From positions 1,798,001 to 1,862,000 of the forward strand of contig NZ_CP013200.1 in the NCBI RefSeq assembly GCF_001445575.1: a stretch of DNA of 64,000 nucleotides, in the 5' to 3' direction. A program made the translations under genes and the position numbers. Source of the stretch: Arthrobacter alpinus (GTDB lineage: Bacteria > Actinomycetota > Actinomycetes > Actinomycetales > Micrococcaceae). The notes under the pieces are model-generated. The model had not been told where the DNA came from. It was given only the letters and a program-made list of their open reading frames with translations, and searched no databases. Position 1 is the first letter of the stretch; each line of letters starts with the position of its first letter. This document shows positions 26,880 through 36,470 of this stretch, piece by piece.

Positions 26880-27713
26880 TTAGCGGCCCGCAATAACGGG
26901 GTTGCGGAGTTCGCCTATGCCTTCCACGCGGGCGATGACCTCATCGCCGGGATTGATTTGGCGGCACTCTGCCGGGAATCCGGTCATGATGACATCGCCG
27001 GGCTGCAACGTCATGAAGGCGCTCAAGTAGACCAGGATTTCATCAACACCCCAGCCCAGATCGTCGCTTGAGGCGGGGGTAAGCTCGGTGCCGTTGTGCA
27101 CAATGCTGATGGCCACGCCGCGGTCCTGCAGGCCAACAACGGTCCACGGGCCCAGCGGAGTGAAGGTGTCGGGGCTCTTGGCGCTGATCCATAGTTCGTC
27201 AGATTTCTGGGCGTCCCGAGCTGAGACGTCGTTGCCGATCGTGAAGCCGAGGATGGCGCTGCGAGCCGTGTCCAGAGTCAGGTGCTTTGCCGTGCGGCCA
27301 ATCACGATGGTCAGCTCGGCTTCCGGGTCAACGTAACCAACGGTAGGACTTAGTTCAATGGCATCGCCGGGGCCAACCACGGAGCTGGCAGCCTTGTGGA
27401 AAGCCTGCGGGGGAAGGGCCCGACCGGGGGCTCCGGTGTTGTGCGCCATACCAAGAACGTTGACGGGGGTGCAGGGGGCCAGGAACGTGAACTGGTCATC
27501 GCTCACGGTATCGCCCAGAGTCCAGCCAGTGCGGGCGGCACTGTTCTGGTTCGCAGCCGAGGCAGGGAAGGGGGTTTCCACGATCTGCCAGACGCGGCCT
27601 TCGGGGCTGTCAAAGTCCGCGGCGTCGTTTCGGACGAAGAACTGCTCGGCTAATGGCGCCGCAACGGCGTCTAGTGGGCGGACACGGGCAAGGCGATACG
27701 GCGCAGTAGTCAT
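26880..27713 (-). CDS. Fumarylacetoacetate hydrolase family protein
   Basis: A 277-residue enzyme with the FAH metal-site block 'DPEAELTIVIGRTAKHL' (E ligands), 'GFTIGNDVSARDAQKS', 'KSPDTFTPLGPWTV', and 'LSAFMTLQPGDVIMTGFPA' near the C-terminus. FAH-fold proteins act on 2-keto-acid, enol or acylpyruvate-type substrates; this member's is unknown. ATG 27713 fits well. It may be co-transcribed with the GtrA-like gene 118 bases downstream, but no evidence links them functionally. Confidence 0.88.
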   Translation of the reverse strand: MTTAPYRLARVRPLDAVAAPLAEQFFVRNDAADFDSPEGRVWQIVETPFPASAANQNSAARTGWTLGDTVSDDQFTFLAPCTPVNVLGMAHNTGAPGRALPPQAFHKAASSVVGPGDAIELSPTVGYVDPEAELTIVIGRTAKHLTLDTARSAILGFTIGNDVSARDAQKSDELWISAKSPDTFTPLGPWTVVGLQDRGVAISIVHNGTELTPASSDDLGWGVDEILVYLSAFMTLQPGDVIMTGFPAECRQINPGDEVIARVEGIGELRNPVIAGR

Positions 27714-27808
27714 GAGGACATCCTACCTCCTGCTGCGGAGGGTTGGCAGTGACGCGCTGGTGGGCCTGCGTTGGTCCCTATTCGGTTCTCGTTGATCCCT
27801 CATCGGAG

Positions 27809-28300
27809 CTATTCATCCAGATTTCCGCTGATGACTTCTAGTGCCAAGGCCTTGGCAGCCGTAGCAACCTCGGCCAATTCTTCCGACAAGGCTGCGATGA
27901 GACCCGCCATCAGAATGGTTTGCGGGATTCTGCTGGTGACAGTCACTTCTTCACGAAAACTCAGGTCCCCCATGCCCGCCACGAGCGAAATGTCCGCCAT
28001 GGCGGCCAAGGGGGAACGCGCAAACGCCGTGATGGACACGAGCGTTGCACCGGCGTCCTTGGCGGCCTGAGCCATGGGTTTCACCGAGCTCGTCACGGCG
28101 TCGGGGGTCAAGGAGCGCAGCCATGGTGGTGACAGCCTGGCCCACCTGCACAAAGGTGTCACCCACCATGCCGGCGGTGCCCACCACTTTGGGCCGCTTT
28201 CTGGGTGTGCGCCAAGAACACGGCAGCCACCGCCCGCTCGGCACGCAATAGGGAGGGACAGGCTGAACGGATATTGGCCACAACGTGGCTAAGAGGATGC
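27809..28300 (-). pseudogene. RpiR-type SIS-domain regulator remnant, multiple frameshifts
   Basis: Reading the minus strand, three segments in different registers match one SIS-domain gene: 'NIRSACPSLLRAERAVAAVF' (about 28270-28210), 'VVGTAGMVGDTFVQVGQAVTTMAAL' (about 28190-28110), and 'LTPDAVTSSVKPMAQAAKDAGATLVSITAFARSPLA' to a stop at 27809. The third segment is the classic sugar-phosphate-binding region of RpiR/MurR regulators. At least two indels break the frame and the N-terminal HTH is missing. This is a decayed gene. Confidence 0.65.
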
Positions 28301-28311
28301 TCAGTTACTAG

Positions 28312-28645
28312 CTAACTTTTCTGTGATCGGTCGGCGCCAGTAGCGGAAATTATCTGCGAAACATGTGCAACTTCTAAGGCCCCCAGGTCAAAAACCACCT
28401 CGGGGCTAATGCCCCTTATGGGTGGTTCCGCTGCATGCTCGACGGCGGCACGGAAGCCAGCGCGTTGATCGTGACTACCCATGGCATAGATGGCCACGGC
28501 ACCGTGCCGGGACGCAAAGTCGCGGGTCAGCGAACGCAAGGTGCAGTTGGAAGCCGGGGATCCGTCGTCGGAGACGTCCTAGGAAAGGACGACCAGGTCC
28601 AGGGGACCGGCGTTCTCAAAAGCGGCAAGCGTGTCACGGTATGCG
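28312..28645 (-). pseudogene. Unidentified gene remnant with internal stop
   Basis: On the minus strand a frame from about 28645 to the stop at 28312 reads 'DVVDTVAAYRDTLAAFENAG' then, after an in-frame TAG at 28579-28581, 'SLTRDFASRHGAVAIYAMGSHDQRAGFRAAVEHA' and 'GISPEVVFDLGALEVAHVS'. It is coherent alpha/beta-type protein sequence without a start of its own, interrupted by the stop. I do not recognise the family. It abuts the RpiR remnant, suggesting a former sugar-use cluster. Confidence 0.45.
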
Positions 28646-28817
28646 GCTACGGTATCGACCACATCTCTGGTGCAGCGCGCCCCCGTTCACGCAGTGCTTA
28701 CATAAGAGTTCATTTTGGGTCCGGAGCGGCGCGATTCGGGCGCTCGCAGACACTGGGGCTGCGCTGATTCTCGCGGACACGGGTAGCAACGCAGGCTTGT
28801 GGCATAGAATCCGTGAC

Positions 28818-30317
28818 ATGCCTACAGGATCAGCCAAACCAATTAATCGTGCAGTGGCGGCAGCATTGACGGTGGGGGCGGCCGGAGCAGCAGCGTTCAT
28901 TGGTGCCCGGGCCTTCCGTGCTGGGACCACCATGCCCGCGGGGGACTTTGGGGCCACCATGAGTTCGGCGGAAATCGGTGTGGAGTACGCGCAATCCGCG
29001 GCGGACCAGCTGAGTGAATTGATCACGTACCGCACAGTATTCTCTACTGCCCGCGACCAGATTGAACTGGAGCAGTTCACCGGATTCATTGATGCTTTGG
29101 CGCGATTTTACCCAATGAGCCACTCCGCGTTGAGCCGGGAGCTGGTCAACGGCCACGCGTTGTTGTTTAGGTGGGCTGGCAGCAGGGCTGATGCGGCGGA
29201 GCGGCCCACAGTGTTGATGGGCCATTACGACGTGGTGCCAGTGGATTCCCGTGACAACTGGACATACCCGGGCTTCTCAGGGCATCAGCATGATGGTTAT
29301 GTTTGGGGCCGAGGTGCTCTGGATGACAAGGGTGCTGTGGTGGTGATCATGAACGCGGTTGAATCTCTGATTGCTGAGGGGTTTACGCCTGCGCACGACG
29401 TTTATCTGTCCTTTGGAAACAACGAGGAAACCGCCGGTGACAGTGCCCAAGCAGCCGTTGCTTTGCTGGCCTCCCGGGGCGTCAGGCCTTGGCTGGTGCT
29501 TGATGAGGGCGGCGCTGTAGCGCTCGACGCATTTCCTGGATTGAAGGTTCCCGCTGCCGTCATCGGGGTGGCCGAGAAGGGCATCCTGGATTTGGAATTG
29601 CTGGTGCGGGGAGCTGGAGGGCATGCGTCCACGCCGCCGCGGATGGGCGCCACAGCGCGCCTGGCGCAGGCCATAGTGGCGCTGGAAGAATCGCCGTTTC
29701 CGGCATCCATGCCGGATGCCATAGCCGAAATGATGCGGCGCATTGGAATGCGCAGCGGGTTCGCCACGCGGATTGTGACTGAGAACCTGTGGGCATTCAA
29801 ACCACTGCTGACTCAAGTGTTTGGCGTGCTTGGCGACGAAACCCGGGCCCTGACGCGAACCACAGTGGCCGTGACCATGCTCGAGGGTAGCAAAGCATCA
29901 AACGTCCTGGCGTCTGCAGCCCGTGCCAATGCGAATATCCGGATTGCTGTGGGGGAGAACATTGAGTCTGTGGTGGAACAGATTCGGGACATCATTGATG
30001 ATCCACGAGTGGAGCTCAGAGTGATTTCAGGGCACGATCCCTCACCCGTTTCTGCATTCTCGAACGAACAATTTGCGCTGTTGAGCCGCGCGGTTTCGGC
30101 GTCCTATCCCGATGCGGTCGTGACGCCCTATATTCAGACCGGGGCCACCGATTCGCGGCACTTCACTGCCATTTCGCCAGCTGTCTACCGGTTCTCACCG
30201 CTGCTGATGGATGGCTCGGACCGAGGTTCACTCCACGCCGTCAATGAACGGGTTCGGATCAGCTCGCTGGGCGCCGGTGTGGTGTTTTATCGAGAACTGG
30301 TGAAGGGGCTGGGTTAG
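28818..30317 (+). CDS. M20 family metallopeptidase (carboxypeptidase S-like), membrane anchored
   Basis: 499 residues. The N-terminus has a hydrophobic segment near residues 8-30 ('AVAAALTVGAAGAAAFIGARAF'), consistent with a signal anchor. The catalytic core has 'LMGHYDVVPVDS' (metal H and D), 'WGRGALDDKGAVVV', 'FGNNEETAGDSAQAAV' (general base and ligand E) and 'GGHASTPP' in the dimerisation domain, as in M20 dipeptidases of the CPS1 type. Start ATG 28818 is chosen; upstream in-frame sequence lacks homology and overlaps pseudogene DNA. It lacks operon partners. Confidence 0.88.
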   Translation: MPTGSAKPINRAVAAALTVGAAGAAAFIGARAFRAGTTMPAGDFGATMSSAEIGVEYAQSAADQLSELITYRTVFSTARDQIELEQFTGFIDALARFYPMSHSALSRELVNGHALLFRWAGSRADAAERPTVLMGHYDVVPVDSRDNWTYPGFSGHQHDGYVWGRGALDDKGAVVVIMNAVESLIAEGFTPAHDVYLSFGNNEETAGDSAQAAVALLASRGVRPWLVLDEGGAVALDAFPGLKVPAAVIGVAEKGILDLELLVRGAGGHASTPPRMGATARLAQAIVALEESPFPASMPDAIAEMMRRIGMRSGFATRIVTENLWAFKPLLTQVFGVLGDETRALTRTTVAVTMLEGSKASNVLASAARANANIRIAVGENIESVVEQIRDIIDDPRVELRVISGHDPSPVSAFSNEQFALLSRAVSASYPDAVVTPYIQTGATDSRHFTAISPAVYRFSPLLMDGSDRGSLHAVNERVRISSLGAGVVFYRELVKGLG

Positions 30318-30521
30318 CAGCCGAAGCTCCCCACGGGAAATCATCCACAACTACGCACGGCGCAGCGGGCCTGACACGGCGCAGCAGAGCTGAGGCTCAA
30401 TTTCACCGATTATTGGGGGCCTCGAAGTTGTTTATTCCTCCACATGGCTCCTAGCGTCCAAGATATTCACAATTGGCTGTATTCAGCCCAAAATATCAGT
30501 GCCTTCTTCTAGAATATATGT

Positions 30522-30776
30522 ATGGACACAGCGGCAAGGATGCCGGGGAAATCGGCGTTCGATTCAACAGATTTCAGAGTTGGGGATCATGTTCACCAAC
30601 TTCTCAATCTTGCCGCAACCCTAGTCCGGGCAACCACCACCATTACCGCTGCCGCTGATGCCCGAGCCGCCGAAACCGTGGTTTTGGAAGATCGGAGTTC
30701 CGGCATTTCTGTCTCATCCACTGCTTTTGGTGATGCATCGCCGCTTCCCGAGGAAATGCCCTTGGCCTCGATTTAG
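30522..30776 (+). pseudogene. DUF222/HNH endonuclease, N-terminal fragment before frameshift
   Basis: A frame from ATG 30522 encodes 'HVHQLLNLAATLVRATTTITAAADAR' and ends at TAG 30774-30776. It is the expected N-terminus of the DUF222 protein whose remainder is in another register (continuation 30734-33016). The break lies between 30734 and 30773. A TAGAAT box at 30510-30515 sits 7 bases from the ATG, suggesting leaderless transcription. The fragment is only meaningful together with the downstream frame. Confidence 0.65.
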
Positions 30777-30847
30777 GATCGCTTTCTCAAGCCGAGCTTG
30801 GACGTTGGTCGCAGGACCTCGAGCAGCTTGGCCGATTCCAGCAGGCC

Positions 30848-33016
30848 ATGTCGGTGCAGGCAGCTGGTGAAACCGCTCAACGTGTTGCGGCTGGCCGGTA
30901 TTCGGCAACTGGCGCTCACGGGGCCGTGGAGCTCCTCGTCCAGTCGCTAAGGATCAGTGCAGCCGAGGCCAGACGCCGGATTGGCTTAGCTCAGAATTTG
31001 TTGCCAGCCCGGGATCTCATCACCGGAGAACTAGCTCCCGCCGCGGCGCAACCGGTTCTGGGCGATGCTTTTTTCAAAGGGCAACTCTCGGTGGAACAGG
31101 CCGCGATGATCAGTAAGTTCGTGGCAGAAACCAGTGGGCTACTGAAGGATGATCGGATTGACGCCGAGACGTGCCACGATGTTGAGGAAACTTTGGTGGA
31201 GACCGGCCGGGAGGAAGGCCCTGATTTTCTGCGGCACGCAGGGAACCGGATCATGTCGCTTCTTGATCCCGACGGACAAAAACCCACGCCAGGAGACCTA
31301 CTGGCAAAACAAGGCCTATTTTTCCGAAAGCCCCGCCGCGGATTGATTCACTTTGATGGGCATATGACGATCGAGCAATACGAGAATCTCATGGTCGCTA
31401 TTGGCACCGCCACGAATCCCAATAAGCACAAAGACATCAATGACACTAACCCCTCCCACATCAGCCCCACCGAAAACCCTGTGGCAGGTACTAGCTCTAG
31501 CAACGGTTCTGCTGGGAATGGTTCCGGAGATACGTCTGGAACTGATTCTGGAACGGGTAGGCACGGCAACTGCGAACACTCCCAGAAAAGCTCCGTGGAC
31601 AGCTCTGAGGACAGCCTTGAGCGAAGCCCCGACATAAGTTCCTCGGGAGATACTGCGTCTTCAGTCGTGAGGGCTGACCCAGGTGCTGATGCTGATAGTG
31701 GAGTTGGCCAGGAGGCCCAGGTTCAAGGAGATTTGTTTGACCAGCTGAACGGGATCTTTGGACTCTTCGGCCAAGCAGCAGCTCCAGCCTCGAACTCGCC
31801 GAACTCTCCGAACTCTCCGCCAACGCCTGATGGGCCGGAAGAGCAGGAAGCTCCGGCTATACAGGAAGCGCCGGAAGCACCGGAAGCACCAAACACTTGG
31901 GGTGCACCGAAGCCGCGGGGTGGGCCAGGTATTTCGGGTCAGCCGTGGCGGCGAGCTTTGGAGCCGTGGGAGGTCCCGCCTTGTCCGTCAAACGCGCCAC
32001 CAGACGCTGTAGCCCCGATCTATGAAGGCGATACGTGGTTTTGGTTCGCTCAACCCGCCACGGCCACTCAAGGTTGGGCCGTTCGCGAAGAATCCAATGC
32101 CCCATTCATGGCGACCCTAGAACCTGAAACGAAGCAGACGGATGATACTGGCGCTTCTGCGGGTGGCTTGTTCAGCAACAGTGGCCTGTTCAGCAGAACT
32201 GGTCTGTTCGGCAACAGCGGCCCGCTCATTGACCAGGATCCCGGCGGCTATGCCGAAGGTGTTGCTGGCGGTATGGGAACCGGCTGTGCCGAAGGTATTG
32301 GAAGCGGTGCTGGTGGTGCCAGGGAAGCCCGGGTCGTTGAGGGTGTGCGGATCCCGGTCCCTGGATCGGGTGAGATCCTTGATGGTTTGGACAGTAATGA
32401 CCCTGACAGTACCGACCCCGTCACCAAGGACACCCGCACCTACGGGCAGAAACTGCTGGACGGACTCCTTGATTGCGTGAAGCTCGCAGCCCGCACCGAC
32501 AATCTGCCACTCAATGGGGGATTGAAAACTCAACTCCTCATCACGGTCAGCCAAGCCGATCTTGATCGTCACGATGGGACCGGCACAGCCTTCACCACTT
32601 ACACCGGGCCGGTACCGTTGGCGTTGTTTGAACAGTCCTTGTGCGATCCCGAGATCACTCGGATAGGCATGGGCCACGGGCAAGAGATCCTTAGCCTGGG
32701 GCGAACTCAGCGCCTGTTCACCCCAGCCCAACGAAAAGTTCTCCTCGCCCGGGATCTAGGTTGCTCCTTCCCTAACTGCACGGTTCCAGCGCCGTGGACC
32801 GAAGCCCACCACGTAGTCCCTTGGCAAGAAGGCGGAGAAACCAACCTCGAGAACGCTGCACTACTCTGCAGCCATCACCACACCACGATCCATCACAGTG
32901 ATTGGACCGTGGAGATGATTGACGGAACTCCGAGCTTCACGGCTCCGTACTTTATTGACCCCAGCCAAACACCGCGCCGCAACCGCTACCACCGGTGCCT
33001 CACGAAGAAGCTGTGA
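30848..33016 (+). CDS. DUF222 and HNH endonuclease domain protein (frameshifted 5' end)
   Basis: 722 residues from ATG 30848, but the frame opens at 30734 and the true N-terminus is probably the fragment at 30522. The DUF222 region covers the first 200 residues ('AAGRYSATGAHGAVELLVQSL', 'AQPVLGDAFFKGQLSVEQAAMIS'). A long Ser/Gly/Pro/Glu/Ala-rich middle (about 200-530) has simple repeats. The C-terminus has a full HNH motif: 'CSFPNCTVPAPWTEAHHVVPWQEGGETNLENAALLCSHHHTTIHH'. Such proteins are abundant in Arthrobacter and related Actinobacteria; their role is unclear. The frameshift may inactivate it, be programmed, or be a sequencing error. Confidence 0.8.
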   Translation: MSVQAAGETAQRVAAGRYSATGAHGAVELLVQSLRISAAEARRRIGLAQNLLPARDLITGELAPAAAQPVLGDAFFKGQLSVEQAAMISKFVAETSGLLKDDRIDAETCHDVEETLVETGREEGPDFLRHAGNRIMSLLDPDGQKPTPGDLLAKQGLFFRKPRRGLIHFDGHMTIEQYENLMVAIGTATNPNKHKDINDTNPSHISPTENPVAGTSSSNGSAGNGSGDTSGTDSGTGRHGNCEHSQKSSVDSSEDSLERSPDISSSGDTASSVVRADPGADADSGVGQEAQVQGDLFDQLNGIFGLFGQAAAPASNSPNSPNSPPTPDGPEEQEAPAIQEAPEAPEAPNTWGAPKPRGGPGISGQPWRRALEPWEVPPCPSNAPPDAVAPIYEGDTWFWFAQPATATQGWAVREESNAPFMATLEPETKQTDDTGASAGGLFSNSGLFSRTGLFGNSGPLIDQDPGGYAEGVAGGMGTGCAEGIGSGAGGAREARVVEGVRIPVPGSGEILDGLDSNDPDSTDPVTKDTRTYGQKLLDGLLDCVKLAARTDNLPLNGGLKTQLLITVSQADLDRHDGTGTAFTTYTGPVPLALFEQSLCDPEITRIGMGHGQEILSLGRTQRLFTPAQRKVLLARDLGCSFPNCTVPAPWTEAHHVVPWQEGGETNLENAALLCSHHHTTIHHSDWTVEMIDGTPSFTAPYFIDPSQTPRRNRYHRCLTKKL

Positions 33017-33025
33017 GGCACCGCC

Positions 33026-33487
33026 TCACGAATGTCCTGTCACGGACGTCCGCAGTTTCCTCGTCAGATCGAGCAGGGTTCGCATTTCATCGTCTGACAA
33101 GGCAACTTCCATCAGCTCCATGATCCGCTGCACGTGTGCCCGCCCCACCGTCTTTTGCACGGCGATGCCTTCCTCGGTGAGCCCGATCAGGACTCCGCGT
33201 TTGTCATCCTCGGCCGTTTTGCGCTGAATCAGACCACGCGATTCCAGCCGGTCCACCATCCTGGAAATGCTCGGCTGAGTCAGCAGCACGTGGTCATTGA
33301 GCTCGTTGAGCCGTAGCCAGCCGCTGGGGCAGAGCGAGAGGTTGTACAAGACGTCGTACTCCCGGCTGCCCAGCGTCTTGAATGTTGGCTCCTTCTGGAG
33401 TTCGCGCATCATGACAACCTGGGAAGTCAGGAGCGATTCCCATGACTCCGTGGCCAGTCGGCGGTGCGCTGATGTTGCTGATGACAT
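33026..33487 (-). CDS. MarR family transcriptional regulator
   Basis: A 153-residue winged-helix repressor: 'YDVLYNLSLCPSGWLRLNELNDHVLLTQPSISRMVDRLESRGLIQRK' is the MarR wHTH recognition region, followed by 'DDKRGVLIGLTEEG' (the wing D-x-R). It begins 1 base downstream of the luciferase-like gene's stop on the same strand, so the two probably form a unit. Likely controls the oxidoreductase and the divergent MFS exporter in response to an aromatic or electrophilic ligand; the inference rests on context only. A palindrome upstream of the oxidoreductase is a candidate site. Confidence 0.9.
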   Translation of the reverse strand: MSSATSAHRRLATESWESLLTSQVVMMRELQKEPTFKTLGSREYDVLYNLSLCPSGWLRLNELNDHVLLTQPSISRMVDRLESRGLIQRKTAEDDKRGVLIGLTEEGIAVQKTVGRAHVQRIMELMEVALSDDEMRTLLDLTRKLRTSVTGHS

Positions 33488-33488
33488 G

Positions 33489-34619
33489 TCACTTCACTCC
33501 TGATGCGTCCGGTGTGGAACCAGTGGAACTTTCGACGGCGGCAGCTGCCTGGGCAGCGGCGCGGCGAGCCTCGAAGGTGGGGCCTTCGGGGACGGAGGCC
33601 GGGCGGTTCTTAGCAAACTCTTCACGGAGTGTGGGCAGAACATCGGAGCCGAAGAGGTCCAGCTGCTCAAGGACTGTCTTGAGCGGCAGGCCCGCGTGGT
33701 CCACCAGGAACAGCTGGCGCTGGTAATCGCCGAAGTAGTCACGGAACGAAAGCGTCTTCTCGATCATTTCCGCCGGGCTACCTACTGTCAGTGGTGTCTG
33801 GGAGGTGAAGTCTTCCATAGACGGGCCGTGGCCGTAGACAGGTGCGTTGTCGAAGTAGGGGCGGAATTCGTTGACGGCGTCCTGGGAGTTCTTGCGGATA
33901 AAGAACTGACCACCCAAACCAACAATGGCCTGTTCCGGAGTGCCATGGCCGTAGTGTGCGTAGCGCTCACGGTAGAGGTTGATCAGCTGGATGTAATGTT
34001 CCTTGGGCCAGAAAATGTTGTTGGCGAAGAAGCCATCGCCGTAGTAGGCGGCAATTTCAGCGACCTGAGGTGTGCGAATGGCACCATGCCAGACAAAGGG
34101 GGCAACGCCGTCGAGCGGGCGGGGTGTGGAGGTGAAACCGCGCAGGGGAGTGCGGAACTTGCCCTCCCAGTTCACGACTTCTTCATCCCAGAGACGGCGA
34201 AGCAAGGCGTAGTTCTCAACTGTCAGTTCCACGGAGTCTTGGTTGTTCTTGCCGAACCATGGGTAGACGGCGCCCATGTTGCCGCGGCCAAGAACAATGT
34301 CGGAACGGCCATCGGCCAGATGCTGCAGCGTTGCGAAGTCTTCGGCGATCTTGACCGGATCATTCGTGGTGATCAGCGTGGTGCTCGTGGAGAGGATGAT
34401 CTTCTCCGTTTGTGCCGCGATGTACGACAAAATGGTGGAGGGGGAGCTGGGGTAGAACGGCGGGTTGTGGTGCTCACCCGTGGCAAAGACGTCCATGCCG
34501 ACGTCTTCGGCGTGCTTGGCGATGGTGGTGATCGCCTTCAGCCGCTCGTGTTCGGTGGGGGTGCGTCCTGTGGTCGGGTCCATGGTGATGTCCCCAACGC
34601 TGAAAATTCCGAACTGCAT
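33489..34619 (-). CDS. LLM-class flavin-dependent oxidoreductase
   Basis: 376 residues of luciferase-like monooxygenase fold: 'MQFGIFSVGDIT', 'DVFATGEHHNPPFYPSSPSTIL', 'IAEDFATLQHLADGRSDIVLGRGN' and 'YGDGFFANN' are typical of bacterial LLM FMN/F420-dependent enzymes. ATG 34619 is chosen because aaggag lies 7 bases upstream and the family starts with M-x-F-G. It probably oxidises a xenobiotic or secondary metabolite, unknown. The Ala/Ser/Thr-rich C-terminus is likely disordered. MarR gene follows after one base, MFS exporter is divergent. Confidence 0.9.
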   Translation of the reverse strand: MQFGIFSVGDITMDPTTGRTPTEHERLKAITTIAKHAEDVGMDVFATGEHHNPPFYPSSPSTILSYIAAQTEKIILSTSTTLITTNDPVKIAEDFATLQHLADGRSDIVLGRGNMGAVYPWFGKNNQDSVELTVENYALLRRLWDEEVVNWEGKFRTPLRGFTSTPRPLDGVAPFVWHGAIRTPQVAEIAAYYGDGFFANNIFWPKEHYIQLINLYRERYAHYGHGTPEQAIVGLGGQFFIRKNSQDAVNEFRPYFDNAPVYGHGPSMEDFTSQTPLTVGSPAEMIEKTLSFRDYFGDYQRQLFLVDHAGLPLKTVLEQLDLFGSDVLPTLREEFAKNRPASVPEGPTFEARRAAAQAAAAVESSTGSTPDASGVK

Positions 34620-34650
34620 GATCTGCTCCTTAGCTCCCCGGGGTCCCCGG

Positions 34651-34677
34651 TAGATATATGCGTTTGTATCTATTATA
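34651..34677 (-). promoter_or_regulatory. Palindrome and -10 box upstream of the oxidoreductase
   Basis: TAGATA (34651-34656) and TATCTA (34667-34672) form a 22-bp inverted repeat with a 10-base centre. It abuts TATAAT on the minus strand (34677-34672), a -10 for the oxidoreductase-MarR unit; no clear -35 was found. Binding of the MarR protein here would block the promoter. Confidence 0.5.
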
Positions 34678-34781
34678 CGGCTCAACCCTCAGGTGCGTGA
34701 ATATGTTCCCGCCAGGGGTGTGCTATTAGGATGCTCACAGGGGCATGTAATTCATGTCACAAAAAACTGTGGAGGTTGACC

Positions 34782-36254
34782 GTGGCAGCAGTGCAGCGTG
34801 GCATGGCTGGAACCGGTTTCAGGCTCGCGCCCACCGCCACGGCCATTGTGGGTTTCCTCGTCTTGGTCGAGCTGACCAGCGGCATACTTCAGGGGTACTA
34901 CACGCCGCTGCTGACGGACATCGCCAGACATTTGGGCATCCACGACGCCGACGTCAACTGGTTCGAAGCCGCGCAGTTGATGGTCAGCGCACTCGTGGTA
35001 CCGGTGCTGGCAAAACTGGGCGATATGATCGGCCACCGAAAGGTCCTGCTTATCTCCACAGCTCTGACGGCAGCAGCCTCCTGGGGTGTGGCCTTCGCCC
35101 CCAACTTTTGGTTCTTTCTTGCGGCCTGGGCGCTTCAAGGCTTCTACGTAGTCTGGCTGCCGCTGGAAATTGCGCTGGTCTACAGTCGCTCCCACAATCG
35201 CCCGGACGGTGCTGCGCTGACCCGTAAATCGGCGGGAATCCTCGTTGCGGGCCTCGAGTTCGGCGTCATTGTTGGCGCCCTGGCCGGCGGCTTTATTGGC
35301 GGCGCGCTGCCGGACAAGCTCTGGCTGACCCTGATGATTCCGGCCATCGCCGTCACCCTATGCTTCTTCGTCATCCTGTTCGGCGTGCCAGAATCCGAGA
35401 ACCGCACCGGCGGCAAACTGGACCTCGTGGGCCTGACTCTGCTGTCCACGGGCCTGCTGCTCATCACTGCAGGTCTCACCTTCATGCGCATCAACGGACC
35501 CGGCACCTGGTGGGCGTGGGCCGCCGTCGTGCTTGGTCTTGCGGCGCTCATCCCGTTTACCCGCCACCAGCTGGGCCACAAAGATCCACTGATCGACATC
35601 CGCCTGCTTCGCCAGCCAAGCATGTGGCCCGTGCAGCTGACCGCATTCCTGTTCGGTGTCTCGGTCCTGGGCGCGCAGGCACCGCTGTCCACGTTCGCCC
35701 GCACCGACCCCGCCGAGGTGGGCTACGGCCTCGGTGCCAGCGCGTCTCTGGTCTCGGTCCTGATCGGCGTCTACGTCCTGGGCCTGCTGGCCGGCGCCCT
35801 GCTCTACCCACTTGTCACCAGATGGACGACGCCGAGAATCACCTTGATGGGCGCGGCTTTCCTTGTTGCTGTGGGTTACCTGCTGTTCCTTCCGTTCCAT
35901 GATTCGATGGCGCAGGTTTTGACGAACATGGCGATTGCTGGTTTGGGCAGCGGTGCCTTGGTGGCCGCATTGCCTTCGGCTGCCGCGGCCGCTGCGCCCT
36001 TGACCCAAACGGGTATGGCGACGGGGCTCACCAATGCCACGAAGACTGTTGGTGGGGCCTTTGCGTCCTGCATCTTTGGGATTGCGCTGGCCGGTCAGGC
36101 GCTGGGGTCGCTTACCTCAGAGGGCGGGTCCACGGCTGCTCCGCTTGCGGGTTACATGCTGGTCTGGACCATTTGTGGCGTGACCGCTTTGGTGGCGGCC
36201 GTGGCGTTGTACTTTGTACCGAAGCTGGCGTTCGGCCCCACGCTGCCAGTCTGA
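34782..36254 (+). CDS. MFS transporter, probably 14-TM drug efflux (DHA2-like)
   Basis: 490 residues with about 14 hydrophobic segments, 'LGDMIGHRKVLLISTALTAAAS' (loop 2-3 motif) and 'QGFYVVWLPLEIALVYSR' (an arginine-type motif C region). GTG 34782 has ggagg at 34771-34775 with a 6-base gap, so it is preferred over codons further upstream. The frame extends up to 34731. Divergent from the LLM/MarR unit, with about 160 bases between, suggesting shared regulation; it may export the substrate or product of the oxidoreductase. Confidence 0.9.
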   Translation: MAAVQRGMAGTGFRLAPTATAIVGFLVLVELTSGILQGYYTPLLTDIARHLGIHDADVNWFEAAQLMVSALVVPVLAKLGDMIGHRKVLLISTALTAAASWGVAFAPNFWFFLAAWALQGFYVVWLPLEIALVYSRSHNRPDGAALTRKSAGILVAGLEFGVIVGALAGGFIGGALPDKLWLTLMIPAIAVTLCFFVILFGVPESENRTGGKLDLVGLTLLSTGLLLITAGLTFMRINGPGTWWAWAAVVLGLAALIPFTRHQLGHKDPLIDIRLLRQPSMWPVQLTAFLFGVSVLGAQAPLSTFARTDPAEVGYGLGASASLVSVLIGVYVLGLLAGALLYPLVTRWTTPRITLMGAAFLVAVGYLLFLPFHDSMAQVLTNMAIAGLGSGALVAALPSAAAAAAPLTQTGMATGLTNATKTVGGAFASCIFGIALAGQALGSLTSEGGSTAAPLAGYMLVWTICGVTALVAAVALYFVPKLAFGPTLPV

Positions 36255-36470
36255 GACGTGCCGCGCCCCTCAACGAACTGCCCGCAGCTCCGGTCCGGTA
36301 ATTTAGTCTTTCAATTGGAGAAACTGCTCCCGACACGCCGCGAGCCGTTCCCGGCGAGGAATCTACTCGGATAGCCTTGAGAGGCGCACGCGACCGACGG
36401 CCCCCGGCAGGCCCGGATTCTGCAGGAACCTTGGAACCCGGCGGCGCGAGAAATCTGGAAAGGCACTTTC

